A stretch of 49,109 nt of DNA from Lactifluus volemus (Eukaryota > Basidiomycota > Agaricomycetes > Russulales > Russulaceae), in assembly GCA_022376515.1 (NCBI GenBank), contig WTXI01000269.1, positions 1-49,109 on the forward strand, read 5' to 3'. Positions 11,261-23,243 of the stretch are shown one piece after another. Position 1 is the first letter of the stretch, and each line of letters begins with the position of its first letter. A program made the translations under genes and the position numbers. The notes under the pieces were generated by a model, which saw only the letters and a list, made by a program, of their open reading frames with translations, did not search any database and was not told the DNA's origin.

Positions 11261-13564
11261 ATGCTGCCACGACCCTTCAAACCCTTCTCCGTCATATTCG
11301 TCGTCCTCCCATTGACCAGCGCGCTCTGGCCTCAACCCGCCATCTCCAAACCAGCCCACCGAGCTCTGTGCTGTGCCTCGCACCCTCAAATTCGTTCACG
11401 ATTTCAGTCGACGAGGTGCCCGACGCGCCCGAGGATCTCATCGCGGCCGCTCAGCGCACGCACGCACAATTATTCAGCAATGATTTAGGTAGACTCGTGC
11501 TCGGGCGTGGTATAGACGATTTAGAAGCGATCTCGGATGGCGCACCAAGTCTCAGACGACTCGTCTTGCGACTCGATGACTACCACACCCACACGACGAC
11601 AAACACAAACACCGGCGGGAGCACAGGTACTTTGGGATCTACCGTTGGTGATGATGATGATGCGGTGCTGGTGGTGGTACAGCCCATCGAGGTGGAAGCG
11701 AGGATGCCTATCGGGACGCGTGACGAGGGGTATAGTCTTGTCATACCCACAGACAGAAGTCATGCGGTGCTCAAGGCCAACTCGACAATTGGCTTGTTTA
11801 GAGGTCTGAATACGTTCAGTCAGTTGTGGCTCACGGTACAGGGAACTATTTACACGATCGGTGCGCCCGTGGAGATTCAGGATTCCCCAGCTTATGTACG
11901 TGGGCGGCCGTGGATGCTCTTTCCCGGGCGTCTTCTGACTTTTTGGAGATGACATTAGCCATATCGGGGGTTCATGTTGGACACGGCGCGAAATTTGTAC
12001 GTGTTCTGTGTTTCTTTTGGTACTTTGCTTGTCAAAGGCTTATGATGATTCGCACGTAGCTTCCCAGTATCTGATATTGAACGCACGCTTAACGCAATGT
12101 CATGGGTCCATGTAAGTCCTTCGTTCTTGAATGTTGTCAGTGGGAACTGACAATGGTTGTGCAGATCAATACGTTTCACTGGCATGTTGTCGACAGCCAG
12201 AGTTTCCCGCTCGTCGTACCCGGATTTACAGATATCGCGGAAAAGGCCGCATATAGCGCTGACGCGGTTTACACCCCACACGACGTTGCGCATATCATGT
12301 CCTATGCTGGCCAGGTGCGTCCCCCGCTGTTCCCACCATCCTCCATTGAACCTAAATTGATGTTGCCGCAGCGGGGGATCGATGTTCTCATTGTACGTGG
12401 TATTCCGACTTGGAATGAAAGGGAAGGAGGTTAACGTCCATAATAGGAAATAGACACGCCCGGACATACCTCGGCGATCTCAAAAGCTTATCCGGAACAT
12501 GTCGCATGCGCCGATGCGAAGCCCTGGAGGACGTACGCCAACGAACCGCCCGCGGGCCAACTGCGCCTCGCCTCTCGCGCGACGATCGATTTCATGGCCA
12601 GTCTGCTGAGCGCTGCTGCGAAACTCTTTCCCTCGGCATTGTTCGCCACTGGCGGCGACGAGATCAACACGCGGTGCTATCAAGATGACCCGCAGACGCA
12701 ACAAGATCTCGCTGGAAGGACGCTCAACGAAGCCCTGGACGTGTTTACCCAGGCCACGCATGGTGCGCTCAGGAGTCTCGGAAAGACGCCTGTCGTGTGG
12801 GAGGGTGAGCTAGATATCTTACGGGTCTATTGGTGGGACTCTCAAGTCTTCTTTGGATTTGGCACAGAGATGGTACTGAACTTTAATCTGACCCTTTCAA
12901 ACGACACGATTGCCCTGTATGTCTCCACATTTCTTTCTCTCACGCACACCCTCTCGAACGTTGACGTGTATTGATAGGGTGTGGATCTCGTCTGAAGACG
13001 CAGCTGCTGTTGCTGCCAAGGGATTCCGCTTTATCCACGCGGCATCCAATTCGTTCTATCTGGTAACGTCATGAGTCTGCCTTAAATCCCCGGCAATTTT
13101 TTTTTATAAACCTGCGTGTCATAGGACTGTGGTGCTGGTGGCTGGGTGGGAAATTATCCCCCAGGCAACAGTTGGTGCGAGCCCTTTAAGACATGGCAAA
13201 ACGTTGCGTGACATCCCCTTTTTTTCGAGTAAGAGCGCACGCGCTTATTAATCCCTTCCCTCTGAAGGCATATACATTCGACCCAATGGCAAATCTGACC
13301 TCGGAGCAAGCATCCCTCGTGCTTGGCGGTCAACATCTCCTCTGGACCGAACAATCCGGACCGGAGAACCTCGACTCGATCGCGTGGCCGCGCGCAGCTG
13401 CATCTGCCGAGGTGTTCTGGACGGGTCCCGGGGGAAACGATAGTGCGGCGCTGCCGCGGTTGCACGAGCTCGGATATCGGTTTAGGCGGCGTGGCGTGAA
13501 GGCCATATCGCTGCAGCCAGAATGGTGCGCGTTGCGCCCGTTTGCGTGTGATTTGAACGCGTGA
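11261..13564 (+). pseudogene. GH20 beta-N-acetylhexosaminidase, copy B (one-base frameshift)
   Basis: Best preserved GH20 copy. Ten exons can be placed: 11261-11895, 11959-11996, 12060-12111, 12165-12314, 12372-12392, 12447-12804, 12868-12916, 12978-13062, 13125-13202 and 13268-13564. Exons 2-10 are open and in phase and encode YRGFMLDTARNF, FHWHVVDSQSFP, RGIDVLI then EIDTPGHTS, catalytic GGDEIN, WISSEDAAAVAAKGFR, SWCEPFKTWQN and the C-terminal EWCALRPFACDLNA. The only lesion found is in exon 1: after the signal-like segment the run reads CCTCAACCCGCC, one C short of the frame needed for LWPQPRHLQTG, so translation shifts near 11337. An internal ATG at 11368 would restore the frame but omit the secretion signal. 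It could be a very young pseudogene, a cytoplasmic form or a sequencing error. The error explanation is weakened because copies C and E share the short C run. Confidence 0.85.
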
Positions 13565-14049
13565 ATGGGATCAGCGCGCTCTTGGACTGCATTTGAGGGG
13601 GAAGAAGATGTGTATTATCTATACTAGAGAAGACAATGGACCTCTATCACATTAGACCAGGAGTCGCTGCAGTAATGACGAGGCGATTCCAAGGGGAGGG
13701 TGCATTATTTCAAGCAAACGATGGCGAGTCTTTTAACTACGCTACTTCCTGCCCTGCTTGGTTCCAGGATGGCGGGCAATGCTCGTGCCAGCGTTTGCTG
13801 CCGGCATTGAACCAATGAGCTGAATCGGGGATGGCCGAGAAAACCTGAACGTTCCCACGGCTCTTATCTATTGCTTGCGTGGGCCGTGGGTGTCGCCTCC
13901 CACGCCCTGTCGCCTCCCACCCCCTTTGACCTCCCTCCTTATCGATTAGCTATACAGGTCCCTCACATTAGATTTTACCCCCGCTCTCAAGCATTACCTT
14001 ATCGCAGGTCCTCAAAATCCCGGAACAGTCTCAACCGCCGATTAACGAT
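13565..14049. other. Spacer between GH20 copy B and NLR gene 2
   Basis: No gene is seen. It must contain the GH20 3' flank and the NLR2 promoter. The block AGTAATGACGAGGCG to TTTCAAGCAA (about 13670-13720) is the segment found inverted in units 1 and 4. The sequence just upstream of the NLR ATG would read VLKIPEQSQPPIND in frame but is preceded by an in-frame TAG with no ATG between, so it is treated as 5' UTR. Confidence 0.5.
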
Positions 14050-17000
14050 ATGCTATCGAGTGGGACCCTTCAGGTGACCGGTACGTGTCATACTTTTTCG
14101 CTCGGACAAGCAAGTTAATTGACTCTTGTCCACCTGTCAGTCCTCAGAGCGCACGGTCTTCCTCGTCTCAAGACCCTCGGAATCCTTGCGAAGCAGAGAG
14201 AATATTTTGTTACTGTAACCGACGGAGAGAAGACATGGCAGACACGATCCGTGCGGAGCGTAGCTCAACGCGTTGAATGGAACGAAAGCGTCGACACCTT
14301 GTGAGAAATTCGCAATTTTTTTGGTTCTTATATATAATTGAGTCTCCCACAGTTCCGTACAACAACTCTCCAGAATTACCATATCTCTTTATGGAAAAAA
14401 GACCACGACGACAAACATCCTTGTTGGAAGGCAGGAGGTTGTTTGTGAACCCCGTCGCGGTCAGTCTAATTCATGGGAATTTTACTGATACACCTGGCTG
14501 ATTGTCGTATATGCAGAACTTGAAATCATTTTCCGTAGTCCTGATGGACATGCTGGACGCCCAGCAGAACCGGTCACAGTCTTCTTGAAGGTTACCGTGT
14601 TAGAAAACACGAGTTCCTCTCTGACAGCGCCAGTCAACGCCCAGAGCCCTGCAACAGCCGATATTCCTGTTTCTGAACGAAGTGCTGTGCGTACTACTGT
14701 CCAAACTAATGTTGAAACCGTACAACTCACGTCGGGTATTCCTCCTTGACTGTTTATCCAGGGTGGCCTTCCGATTGAGACTGGTACACTTGTGCAACGA
14801 GCCGAGGCCGTGACAGAGACGTCACGGACTACTCTCCGCCACGCCGAGGAAGCCATCAATAATATCAATACAATAACAACATGGAAAAGTGCTGTTACCG
14901 TCATCAAGCGGGTGATGGATGCTGTCACTCCGATCGCAGCAGTATGACCAGTATCATTTTTGTCCATCCATTCTGAGCTAACTCGCGTCCCTCAGCTGAA
15001 CCCTTATGCAAGTCTAGCATGGGGTCTGCTCTCGAAGATCCCCGAAGTACGTCCCCTTGTCTTATCCCATACATGGGGCATTCACTCTCTTGTGCTCACC
15101 TTTCTGCTAGGTTTTGCTACAACAGGTTCAACGTGACAATAACATCCAGACGCTACTTGAGGCAATACGGGATTCCTTTGAATTTGCGGAAGAGGCGGAC
15201 ACCTTGAGGAACCTCAAGCCGGAGTCGAGGCAGGCGAAAATCCTCGAGGAGATGCTGAAATGTGTCTCCGAATCTGCCAAATTTATCAGATCGTATGCGG
15301 AGGATGTGAACCTTGGTACGTCATCTTGGCCTTTCTCGTTAGTCATTGCAAACCTGTGATTTGTAGGCAAGCGTTTTTTGAAGAGTATTGTCGGCCAAGT
15401 GGATGAAAAAATAGATCAGTATCGCGCCACTCTTGTCCAGCTGCAAGAGAGATTCCTTTCTCGTGCTGCTATCACGACCGAGATTGCTGTGCTAGAAGCT
15501 GGTACGTACTTACGGTGACAAAGTTATCGGACTGTCAACCTGACAAATGTAACACAGAACTGGGTGCAATAATCAGAGATTTGCCTTACAAAGGAGGGTG
15601 GCGATTCGGTGATGAGAAGCGCTGTCTTCCAGGCACACGCGAAGATTTTCTGGACCATATAATCGAGTGGGTCGAGAATCCGAAATCTCAAGGTGTGCTT
15701 GTCCTCCTCGGACAGGCAGGCACAGGAAAGTCTTCGATTGCACACGAAGTTGCACGTCACTTCGACGACAAGTGTCTCGGCTCTTACTTTGCTTTTCTGC
15801 GAAATGAGCATTCGAAAACCGAGGCTTACCAGCTGTTCACGACAATCGCTCGCGATCTTTCTTATCACAATCCTGCGTTCAAACTTGCCCTTTGTCGGGT
15901 CCTTAAGGAGAAGCCGTCACTTTGTGGTGCGCGAGACTATCGTGCACTTTTTGAAAGCCTTCTCGTTGAACCGCTCAAGAACGTACCACTTTCTCGTCCG
16001 ATTCTTATTGTTATCGATGGGTTGGATGAAAGTGGAGATACCATTGGCGATACAGGATTACATACGTTTCTCGCAGAACATCTCATCGACCTCCCAACCG
16101 AATTCCGCGTACTCATCACCTCAAGGCCAGACGATGGTATCGAATCTTCGTTCGCCGAAACATCATCCGTCGACAGACTCTACATGAATGACGAGAAACT
16201 GGCTGCCAAGACAGAGGAAGATATTCTCGCGTATCTTCAGAAGAAGCTCCCTCGGGACGTGTTCAAAGATTATGGCGTCGAGCTAGCAAAGGCTGCAGAG
16301 GGCTTGTTCCAGTGGGCAGCTGTTGCCAGTGGATTCATAAAAAAACCTCCTGCTAGTCTTGGCTTTAGCAAGAGGAAGTGCATACAGCGCCTCTTGGGCC
16401 ACTCTCGAGATCGGAAAGGACAAGATCCGTTGGACAAGCTATATGAAGAGGTTCTCGAAGGGTTCTTCAAGCCGCATGAAGCACAAATCCTGTTCCGTTC
16501 CATCATGGGGCATCTATTTGCTGCGATCGAGCCGCTTTCAATCGAATCTTTGATTTCTCTGCGTCTGCATGCGCCAATTGATGACCCCGATGATTCAGAT
16601 CCCGTTGTTGAAATGCTCCGTCACCTCGGCTCACTGCTGAGTAATGTGACGTCATCCGAGTCCGATCAAACACGTCCGATCATTCCTCTCCACACATCAT
16701 TCCGCGACTTTCTGATCACCAAGAAGAGTGACGTATTTTATGTGGACCTGGTCGATGCCCACCGCGAGCTTGCACATTCGTGCCTTGGTTTAATGCTCGA
16801 CAATCTCAGATTCAACATTTGCGAACTGGAGTCGTCATATCTTGCGAACAGTGATGTCCCAGACATTGACTCTCGAATCTCCATAAACATCCCACCAGCT
16901 CTATCATATTCCTGCATTTTTTGGGACGATCATCTAGAACACGTTGCATTCGAACAGGACCTCTTCGTGAAGCTTCGATCCCTTTTCGAGACGAAGTTCC

Positions 17001-19509
17001 TGTTCTGGCTGGAAGTGCTTAGCATCAAGGGCAGTGTGGGCCTTGCATCACCGGCATTCTCATCTTTGAGGACCTGGTTGCGGTCTGACCCGAGGAAGGC
17101 GAGTACACGTTGTAATTCAACATGACATGTAATAACTATTGCGCAAAATCTCAACAGCCTTCCGAAGCCGAGGTGGAGAATTTGTTGACCATTGTAGACG
17201 ATGGGTCCGTGTTTGTGCGGCACTTTGGGATGGCCATGGCAAGGAGTGCTCCCCATATCTATATCTCTGCGCTGCCATTTGCTCCGTCCTCTTCCCATAT
17301 TGTCAAGCATTACCGTGATCAATTTCCTCATACACTAAGCTTGGAGCGCGGACAGTTGTCTCATTGGCCAGCATTAGAAATGACGATTTCGGCACACGAC
17401 AAGCCAGTCCGCTCTGTTGCATTCTCGCCGGATGGACGGCGCATTGCCTCAGGCTCAGAAGACTGCACGATTCGGGTGTGGGATTCCACAACAGGGGAGC
17501 TCGCAGCAGGCCCATTTACTGGACACACCGATTGGATCACATGTGTTGCATTCTCTCCGGACGGCCAGCACATCTCCTCGGCGTCTGCGGACGGGACGGT
17601 TCGTCTGTGGGACGTCACAACAGGAGAGCTTATGACAGCTCCGTTTACTGGACACAACAGTTGGGTCCCATGGATTGCATTCTCTCCTGATGGGCAGCGC
17701 ATTGCCTCGGCTGGAGACAATGGCATTCTCGTGTGGCGTGCCGCAACAGGAGAAGTCCTCATGGACGCATTTACTGAACATGTCGGTAGGGCCAGATCTA
17801 TTGCCTTTTCGCCGGATGGACAGCGCATCACCTCGGATTCAAACGATTTCACGATTCGGGTGTGGGATTCCACGACAGGAGAGCTTGTTGCGGGCCCATT
17901 TTCTGGACACACCGATCGAATCAATTCTGTTGCATTCTCACCAGACGGCCGGCGTATCGCATCAGCCTCAAAAGATCGTACAATTCGAATCTGGAGTGTT
18001 GCAACTAGAGAGGTCATAGCTGGCCCGTTTATTGGACACGCCGATGAGGTCATTTCTATCTCTTTCTCGCCAGACGGGCAGCGCATTGCCTCGGCCTCGA
18101 CCGATGCCACGATTCGGGTGTGGGATGCCACGACAGGAGAGATCGTAGCAGGCCCATTTACTGGGCACGTTGATCTTGTTTATTCTGTTGCATTCTCGCC
18201 AGATGGCCAGCGCATTGCATCGGCCTCAGTGGATCGCACGATTCGGGTGTGGGGCTCCGCAACAGGAGAGGTACCTGATCCGTCAGCTGGACACACTGCT
18301 TCGGTCTTCTGTGTTGCATTCTCCCCAGACGGGCAGCGCGTTGTCTCGTCTTCGGATGATCGCACGATTTACATATGGGATGCCACAACAGGACGGGCTA
18401 TAGCAGGGCCATTTATTGGACACACCAGTGGCGTCCGATGTGTTGCGTTCCGGCCAGATGGGCAGCATATCGCTTCGGCCTCGTTCGATCAAACGATTCG
18501 GGTGTGGGATGCCACAACAGGAGAAGTCGTAGCAGGCCCATTCACTGGACACACCAAGTGGGTAATGTGTGTTGCATTCTCACCTGATGGGAAGCGCATT
18601 GCCTCCGGCTCTGCAGATACCACCATTCGTGTGTGGGATGCCACGACAGGGAAGGTCGTAGCCGGCCCGTTTACTGGACACAGCAGGATAGTCAGATCTG
18701 TTGCATTTTCTCCAGATGGGCAGCGCATTGCTTCGGCATCGGACGATTACACCATTCGCCTGTGGGATGCTGCAACGGGGGATCTCGTAGCGGGTCCGTT
18801 TACTGAACACACGGATCAGGCCAAATCAGTTGCATTTTCGCCGGATGGGGAGCGCATTGCTTCGACCTCGTTCGATCGTACGATTTGGGTGCGGGATGCT
18901 GCAACGGGAGAGATCACAGCGGGTCCATTTACTGGACACACTGGTGCGATTACCTCTATTGCATTCTCGCCTGACGGACATCGTATTGCCTCGGCCTCAT
19001 TTGATGGCACGATTCGCATGTGGGATGCTAAAACAGGAGATGTCGTAGCAGGCCCGTTCATTGGACACACAGATTGGGTCGACTCTGTCGCGTTCTCACC
19101 AGATGGGCGGCACATCGCCTCGTCCTCAGCAGATGGCACGATTCGCATGTGGGACACAGCAACAGGTGACGTGGCAGGTACGCTTACCGGATATATGAAA
19201 TCTGTCGATCCTTCTCTGGACAGGCAGCGCATCAGCCCGTCCTCAGAAGATCACACCGTGACAGGTAGTGTGGAGAAAGCCGGAATAGAGGAGAACCATT
19301 TTATGAACAAGTTCCTGCTGAAGAGTGATGGGTGGGTGTGTAGTGACGAAGGAGAACTCCTTTTATGGATTCCCCGAGTTCACAGGCCATATTTTCATAG
19401 ATCTAACACGGTTTGGATTGCAGGTAAACACGATACCAAGTTTCGATTGGCAGATTTTGTACACGGATTGAATTGGGCTACAGTATATGTTCACAATTTA
19501 GCTAAATAG
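14050..19509 (+). CDS. NLR gene 2: C2-NACHT-WD40 STAND protein, 1643 aa
   Basis: Exons: 14050-14080, 14141-14300, 14353-14459, 14517-14686, 14762-14941, 14996-15046, 15111-15315, 15367-15501, 15558-17098 and 17158-19509, total 4932 nt. Phases agree throughout. Domain order is C2-like (about 5-117), helical region (157-346), NACHT with Walker A GQAGTGKSS (398-406) and Walker B ILIVIDGLDE (495-504), winged-helix-like region, then 14 WD40 repeats (939-1537) and tail. Compared with gene 1 it has two extra codons in exon 4, three fewer in exon 5, and two extra in exon 9 (SES before DQTRP). Its NACHT N-terminus reads ELGAIIRDLPYKGGWRF. Intron 9 must be spliced as GC-AG to keep frame. An in-frame stop upstream supports this start. 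The likely role, by family, is non-self recognition or programmed cell death control; ligand and output are unknown. Confidence 0.85.
17099..17157 (+). other. GC-AG intron 9 of NLR gene 2
   Basis: The donor reads AAG|GCGAGTAC and the acceptor CAACAG|CCTTCC. The 59-nt length equals that of the same intron in genes 1, 3 and 4, which use GTCAGT or GTGAGT. The nearby alternative GT at 17103 would put the WD40 exon out of frame. A TAATAACTATT stretch about 20 nt before the acceptor is a plausible branch site. Confidence 0.75.
17392..19188 (+). repeat. 14 WD40 repeats in NLR gene 2
   Basis: Same 14-repeat layout as in gene 1, within one exon. Residues just after GHT and those in the SxSxDxT part differ from gene 1. 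For example, repeat 10 has TKWVMC instead of TDWVLC, repeat 11 has SRIVRS instead of TSMVRS, and repeat 14 has TDWVDS instead of TDWAIS. The core strands stay almost constant. Confidence 0.95.
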
Positions 19510-19539
19510 TATGATGCTGAGACATTACCCCACCACACA

Positions 19540-20430
19540 ACTCGGACAACCACCAGTGTGACCTCCCCGACTGTTCAATCAACTTGTTCTTCTACAACAC
19601 GGTCAAAAACTGCATGAAACGCACTAGAGCCCGCACTGGTCGTGAACTTCCTCGATCGTTATGACACGGACACTGGGGCAACAATGGGAGGGAGCGCCGC
19701 CTCCATCTCAGCTGCAGCGACGAACAAGGCGTTCACTGCACTCAAATCGCTCAATAATGGTATGCTACATTTTTATAGTTGTTGATATTATAATAAGATG
19801 CCCACCTACACGTAGCAGCTGGCAACACCGATGATGAGGCGGCGCCACCTTCGCCACCCGCGACTACGACTGCCACCGCACCCTCACCAGCGATGGCTCC
19901 TGCCAAATCAAACCTCACGGCGGGCCTCCTCACATCTGGCAACCCCTCCAATTCCCTTGCCACAGACACGCCCGGGCAATCGTCGCAGCCCCAGACTTTT
20001 GGTACTTTCAACACTCTGTTCTCACCTTCATCACCACAGGTGCGTCCCAGCTCACCTCCCGCAACGACAGTCGGGTACACCGCAACACCCTTCATGAGCT
20101 CCACGTCCTCCCGGTTAGAAACAACATCTCCCATGAGCGCCAGGACCACTTCCTGGTGTTGCGACGTCTGCTGCTACTACTACAAAGTCAAGTGGCGGTG
20201 ATCTATTGGCCATGTCACTCGGCTCGGGCGGCAAGCAACTGGACCAGGTGACAGTAAGAGCATCTGGGATCTTGAAAAAGAGAAGGCCAAGGCAGGGATT
20301 TGGGGCGTACAGAATCAGATGGCATCGTTGGCTGGCGGTTTTGGGTCGTTTGCGAAGCCCACAGCTCAGAGCGTTCGTTGGAGGGAGTTGTGCACCCGCT
20401 GGGGCGGGCGACCTGCTTCAGTGAATTGCA
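19540..20430 (+). pseudogene. P copy c: Ser/Thr/Pro-rich gene remnant
   Basis: A first coding piece with MGGSAASISAAATNK (from 19684) ends at GTATGC near 19760. After an intron ending CACGTAG, a second piece encodes NTDDEAAPP, KSNLTAGLLTS and QTFGTFNTLFSPSSPQ. Downstream the frame is lost around 20100-20230, where AAACAACATCTCCC is followed by CTGGTGTTGCGACG and a short deletion. The end block with GGFGSFAKPTAQS is still visible near 20335-20370. It is nearly identical to copy d at the 5' side. Function unrecognised. Confidence 0.5.
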
Positions 20431-20771
20431 GTAGGATACTGTTATAATAAACTACGGATTTAGGTTGTTTTCGTGTTTTTTTCTTCATTCCATATTGGGT
20501 ACGTATATGTATGACCGACGGCAGCATCATCCGTTTTTGGTGCGTTTTATGCCCAAGTAGTACGGCAATTTCAATTTTTTTCTCTTTCTTTCGGGTTTTT
20601 TTTGTAGAAGCGAAAGGGAACGGGCATGTGACGTGTCGTTCGTTTCCGCTTCTCGCATGACTTCCGCCGATGACAGTTCCTCACGCTGTCAATGCCATCG
20701 TGACATAAAACGAAGCAGACCCTAACTTCCTTCCTTCCTTCACCCCCCAGGTCAGAGTACAAACTCAAACC
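20431..20771. other. Spacer between P copy c and GH20 copy C
   Basis: No gene is seen. It holds the same T-rich tracts and CATGTGACGTGTCG block (about 20623-20640) as the other units. Relative to unit 2 it has small deletions, one of them removing the TCTTCGATCTCCTTC stretch near 20690. Confidence 0.5.
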
Positions 20772-22733
20772 ATGCTGCCATGACCCTTCAAACCCTTCTC
20801 CGTCATATTCGTCGTCTTCCCATTGACCAGCGCGCTCTGACCTCAACCCGCCATCTCCAAACCGGCCCACCGAGCTCTGTGCTGTGCCTCGCACCCTCAA
20901 ATTCGTTCACGATTTCAGTCGACGAGGTGCCCGACGCGCCCGAGGATCTCATCGCGGCCGCTCAGCGCACGCACGCACAACTGTTCGGCGATGATTTAGG
21001 TAGACTCGTGCTTGCGCGTGGTATAGACGATTTAGAAGCCATCTCGGATGGCGCACCAAGGCTCAGACGACTCGTCTTGCGACTCGATGACTACCACACC
21101 CACACGACGGCAAATACAAACACTGGGGGCGCTACTTTGGGATCTACCGTTGATGACGGTGATGATGTGGTGGTGGTACAGCCCATCGAGGTGGAAGCGA
21201 AGATGTCTATTGGGATGCGCGACGAGGGGTAGTCTTGTCGTACCCGGAGACGGAAGTCATGCGGTGCTCAAGGCCAACTCAACACTTGGCTTGTTTAGAG
21301 GTCTGAATATGTTCAGTCAATTGTGGTTCACTGTGTAGATCAATACATTTCACTGGCATGTTGTCGACAGCCAGAGTTTCTCACTTGTTGTACCCGGATT
21401 TACAGATAATCGCGGGGTTTGGCCGCATATAGCGCTGACGCGGTTTACACCCCACAAGACGTCGCGCATATCGTGTCCTATGCCGGCCAGGTGCGTCCCC
21501 CACTGCTCCCATCATCCTCTATTCAACCCAAATCGACACTGCTGCAGCGGGGGATCGACGTTCTTGTTGTACGTGGTATTCCAAGACTCTGAACGAAAGG
21601 GAAGGAGGTTGACGTACATAATAGGAAATAGACACGCCCGGACATACCTCATCTCAAACGCTTATCCGGAACATGTCGCGTGCGCCGATGCGAAGCCCTG
21701 GAGGACGTACGCCAACGAACCGCCCGCGGGCCAACTGCGCCTCGCCTCTCCCGCGACGATCGATTTCACGGCCAGTCTGCTGAGCGCCGCTGCAAAGCTC
21801 TTTCCCTCGACATTGTTCGCCACTGGCGGCGATGAGATCAACACACGGTGCTATCAAGATGATCCACAGACGCAACAAGATCTCGCTTGAAGGATGCTCA
21901 ACGAAGCCCTGGACGTGTTTACACAGGCCACGCATGGTGCGCTCAGGAGTCTCGGCAAGACGTCGGTCGTGTGGGAGGGTGAGCTAGATATCTTACGGGT
22001 CTATTGGTGGGACTCTCAAGTCTTCTTTGGATTTGGCACAGAGATGGTACTCAACTTTAATCTGATCCTTTCAAACGACACGATTGCCCTGTATGTCTCC
22101 ACATTTCTTTCTCTCTCACACACCCTCTCGAACGCTGATGTGCATTGATAGGGTGTGGATCTCGTCTGAAGACGCAGCTGCTGTTGCTGCCAAGGGATTC
22201 CGCCTTATCCACCCGGCATCCAATTCGTTTTATCTGGTAAGGTCATGAATCTGCCTTAAATCCCGCCAATTTTTACAAACCTGTGTGTCATAGGACTGTG
22301 GTGCTGGTGGCTGGGTGGGAGATTATCCTGCAGGCAACAGTTGGTGCGAGCCCTTTAAGACATGGCAAAACGTTGCGTGACATCCCCCTTTTTTCGAGTA
22401 AGAGCGCACGCACTTATTAATCCCTTCCCTCTGAAGGCATATACATTCGACCCACTGGGAAATCTGACCTCGGAGCAAGCATCCCTCGTGCTTGGAGGTC
22501 AACATCTCCTCTGGACTGAACAATCCGGACAGGAGAACCTCGATTCGATCGCGTGGCCGCGCGCAGCTGCATCCGCGGAGGTGTTCTGGACGGGTCCCGG
22601 GGGAAACGATAGTGCGGCGCTGCCACGGTTGCACGAACTCGGATATCGGTTTAGGCGGCGTGGCGTGAAGGCCATATCGCTGCAGCCAGAATTGTGCGCG
22701 TTGCGCCCTTTTGCGTGTGATTTGAATGCGTGA
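20772..22733 (+). pseudogene. GH20 beta-N-acetylhexosaminidase, copy C (pseudogene)
   Basis: This is the most damaged GH20 copy. The ancestral ATG is followed at codon 4 by TGA. A second TGA replaces the Trp of the LWPQ motif and the same one-C deletion as in copies B and E follows. A large deletion joins the sequence of the FSQLWFTV region directly to the acceptor before INTFHWHVVDSQS (near 21333-21340), removing the exons for YRGFMLDTARNF and FPVSDIERTL. ACAGATATCGCGG has become ACAGATAATCGCGG, and a TGA interrupts the exon after GGDEIN at about 21888. The catalytic GGDEIN and the C-terminal exons to ACDLNA remain readable. Confidence 0.9.
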
Positions 22734-23243
22734 ATGGGATCAGCGCGCTCTTGGACTGCATTTGAGGGGGAAGAAGATGTGTATTATTTATACTAGAGAC
22801 GACAATGGGCCTCTCTATTTCATTAGACCAGGAGTCGCAGCAGTAATGACGAGGCGATTCCAAAGGAAGGATGCATTATTTCAAGCAAACGACGGCGAGT
22901 CTTTTAACTACGCTACTTCCTGCCATGCTTGGTTCCAGGATGGCGGGCAATGCTCGTGCCAGTGTTTGCTGCCAGCATTGAACGTAATATTGAACTTCCA
23001 TGACCTTCCGCCAGTATCGGGGATGGCCGAGATAACCTGAACGTTCCCACGGCTGATATCTATTGCTTCTCGGCAACGTCCGGAATGCGTGTGTCGTGGG
23101 TGTCGCCTCCCATGCCCTTTGACCTCCCTCATCGATTACTGTAGTTATACAGGTCTCTCACATTGGATTTTACCCCGCTCTCAAGCATTACCCTAGCGCA
23201 GGTCCTTAAATTCCCGGAACAGTCTCAACCGCCGATTAACGAT
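22734..23243. other. Spacer between GH20 copy C and NLR gene 3
   Basis: No gene is seen. It resembles the unit 2 spacer, with the AGTAATGACGAGGCG segment in the same + orientation at about 22841. Just before the NLR ATG an in-frame extension to an ATG at 23163 is open in this unit, which would add 27 residues. It is not conserved in units 2 and 5. Confidence 0.5.

Noticed and set aside
14640..14762. Intron 4 using the donor at GTCAGTTATT (gene 1) or GTCGGGTATT (gene 2)
   Set aside because: These give introns of about 30 nt or break the frame. The donor GTGCGT upstream gives a phase-0, 75-nt intron in all five genes.
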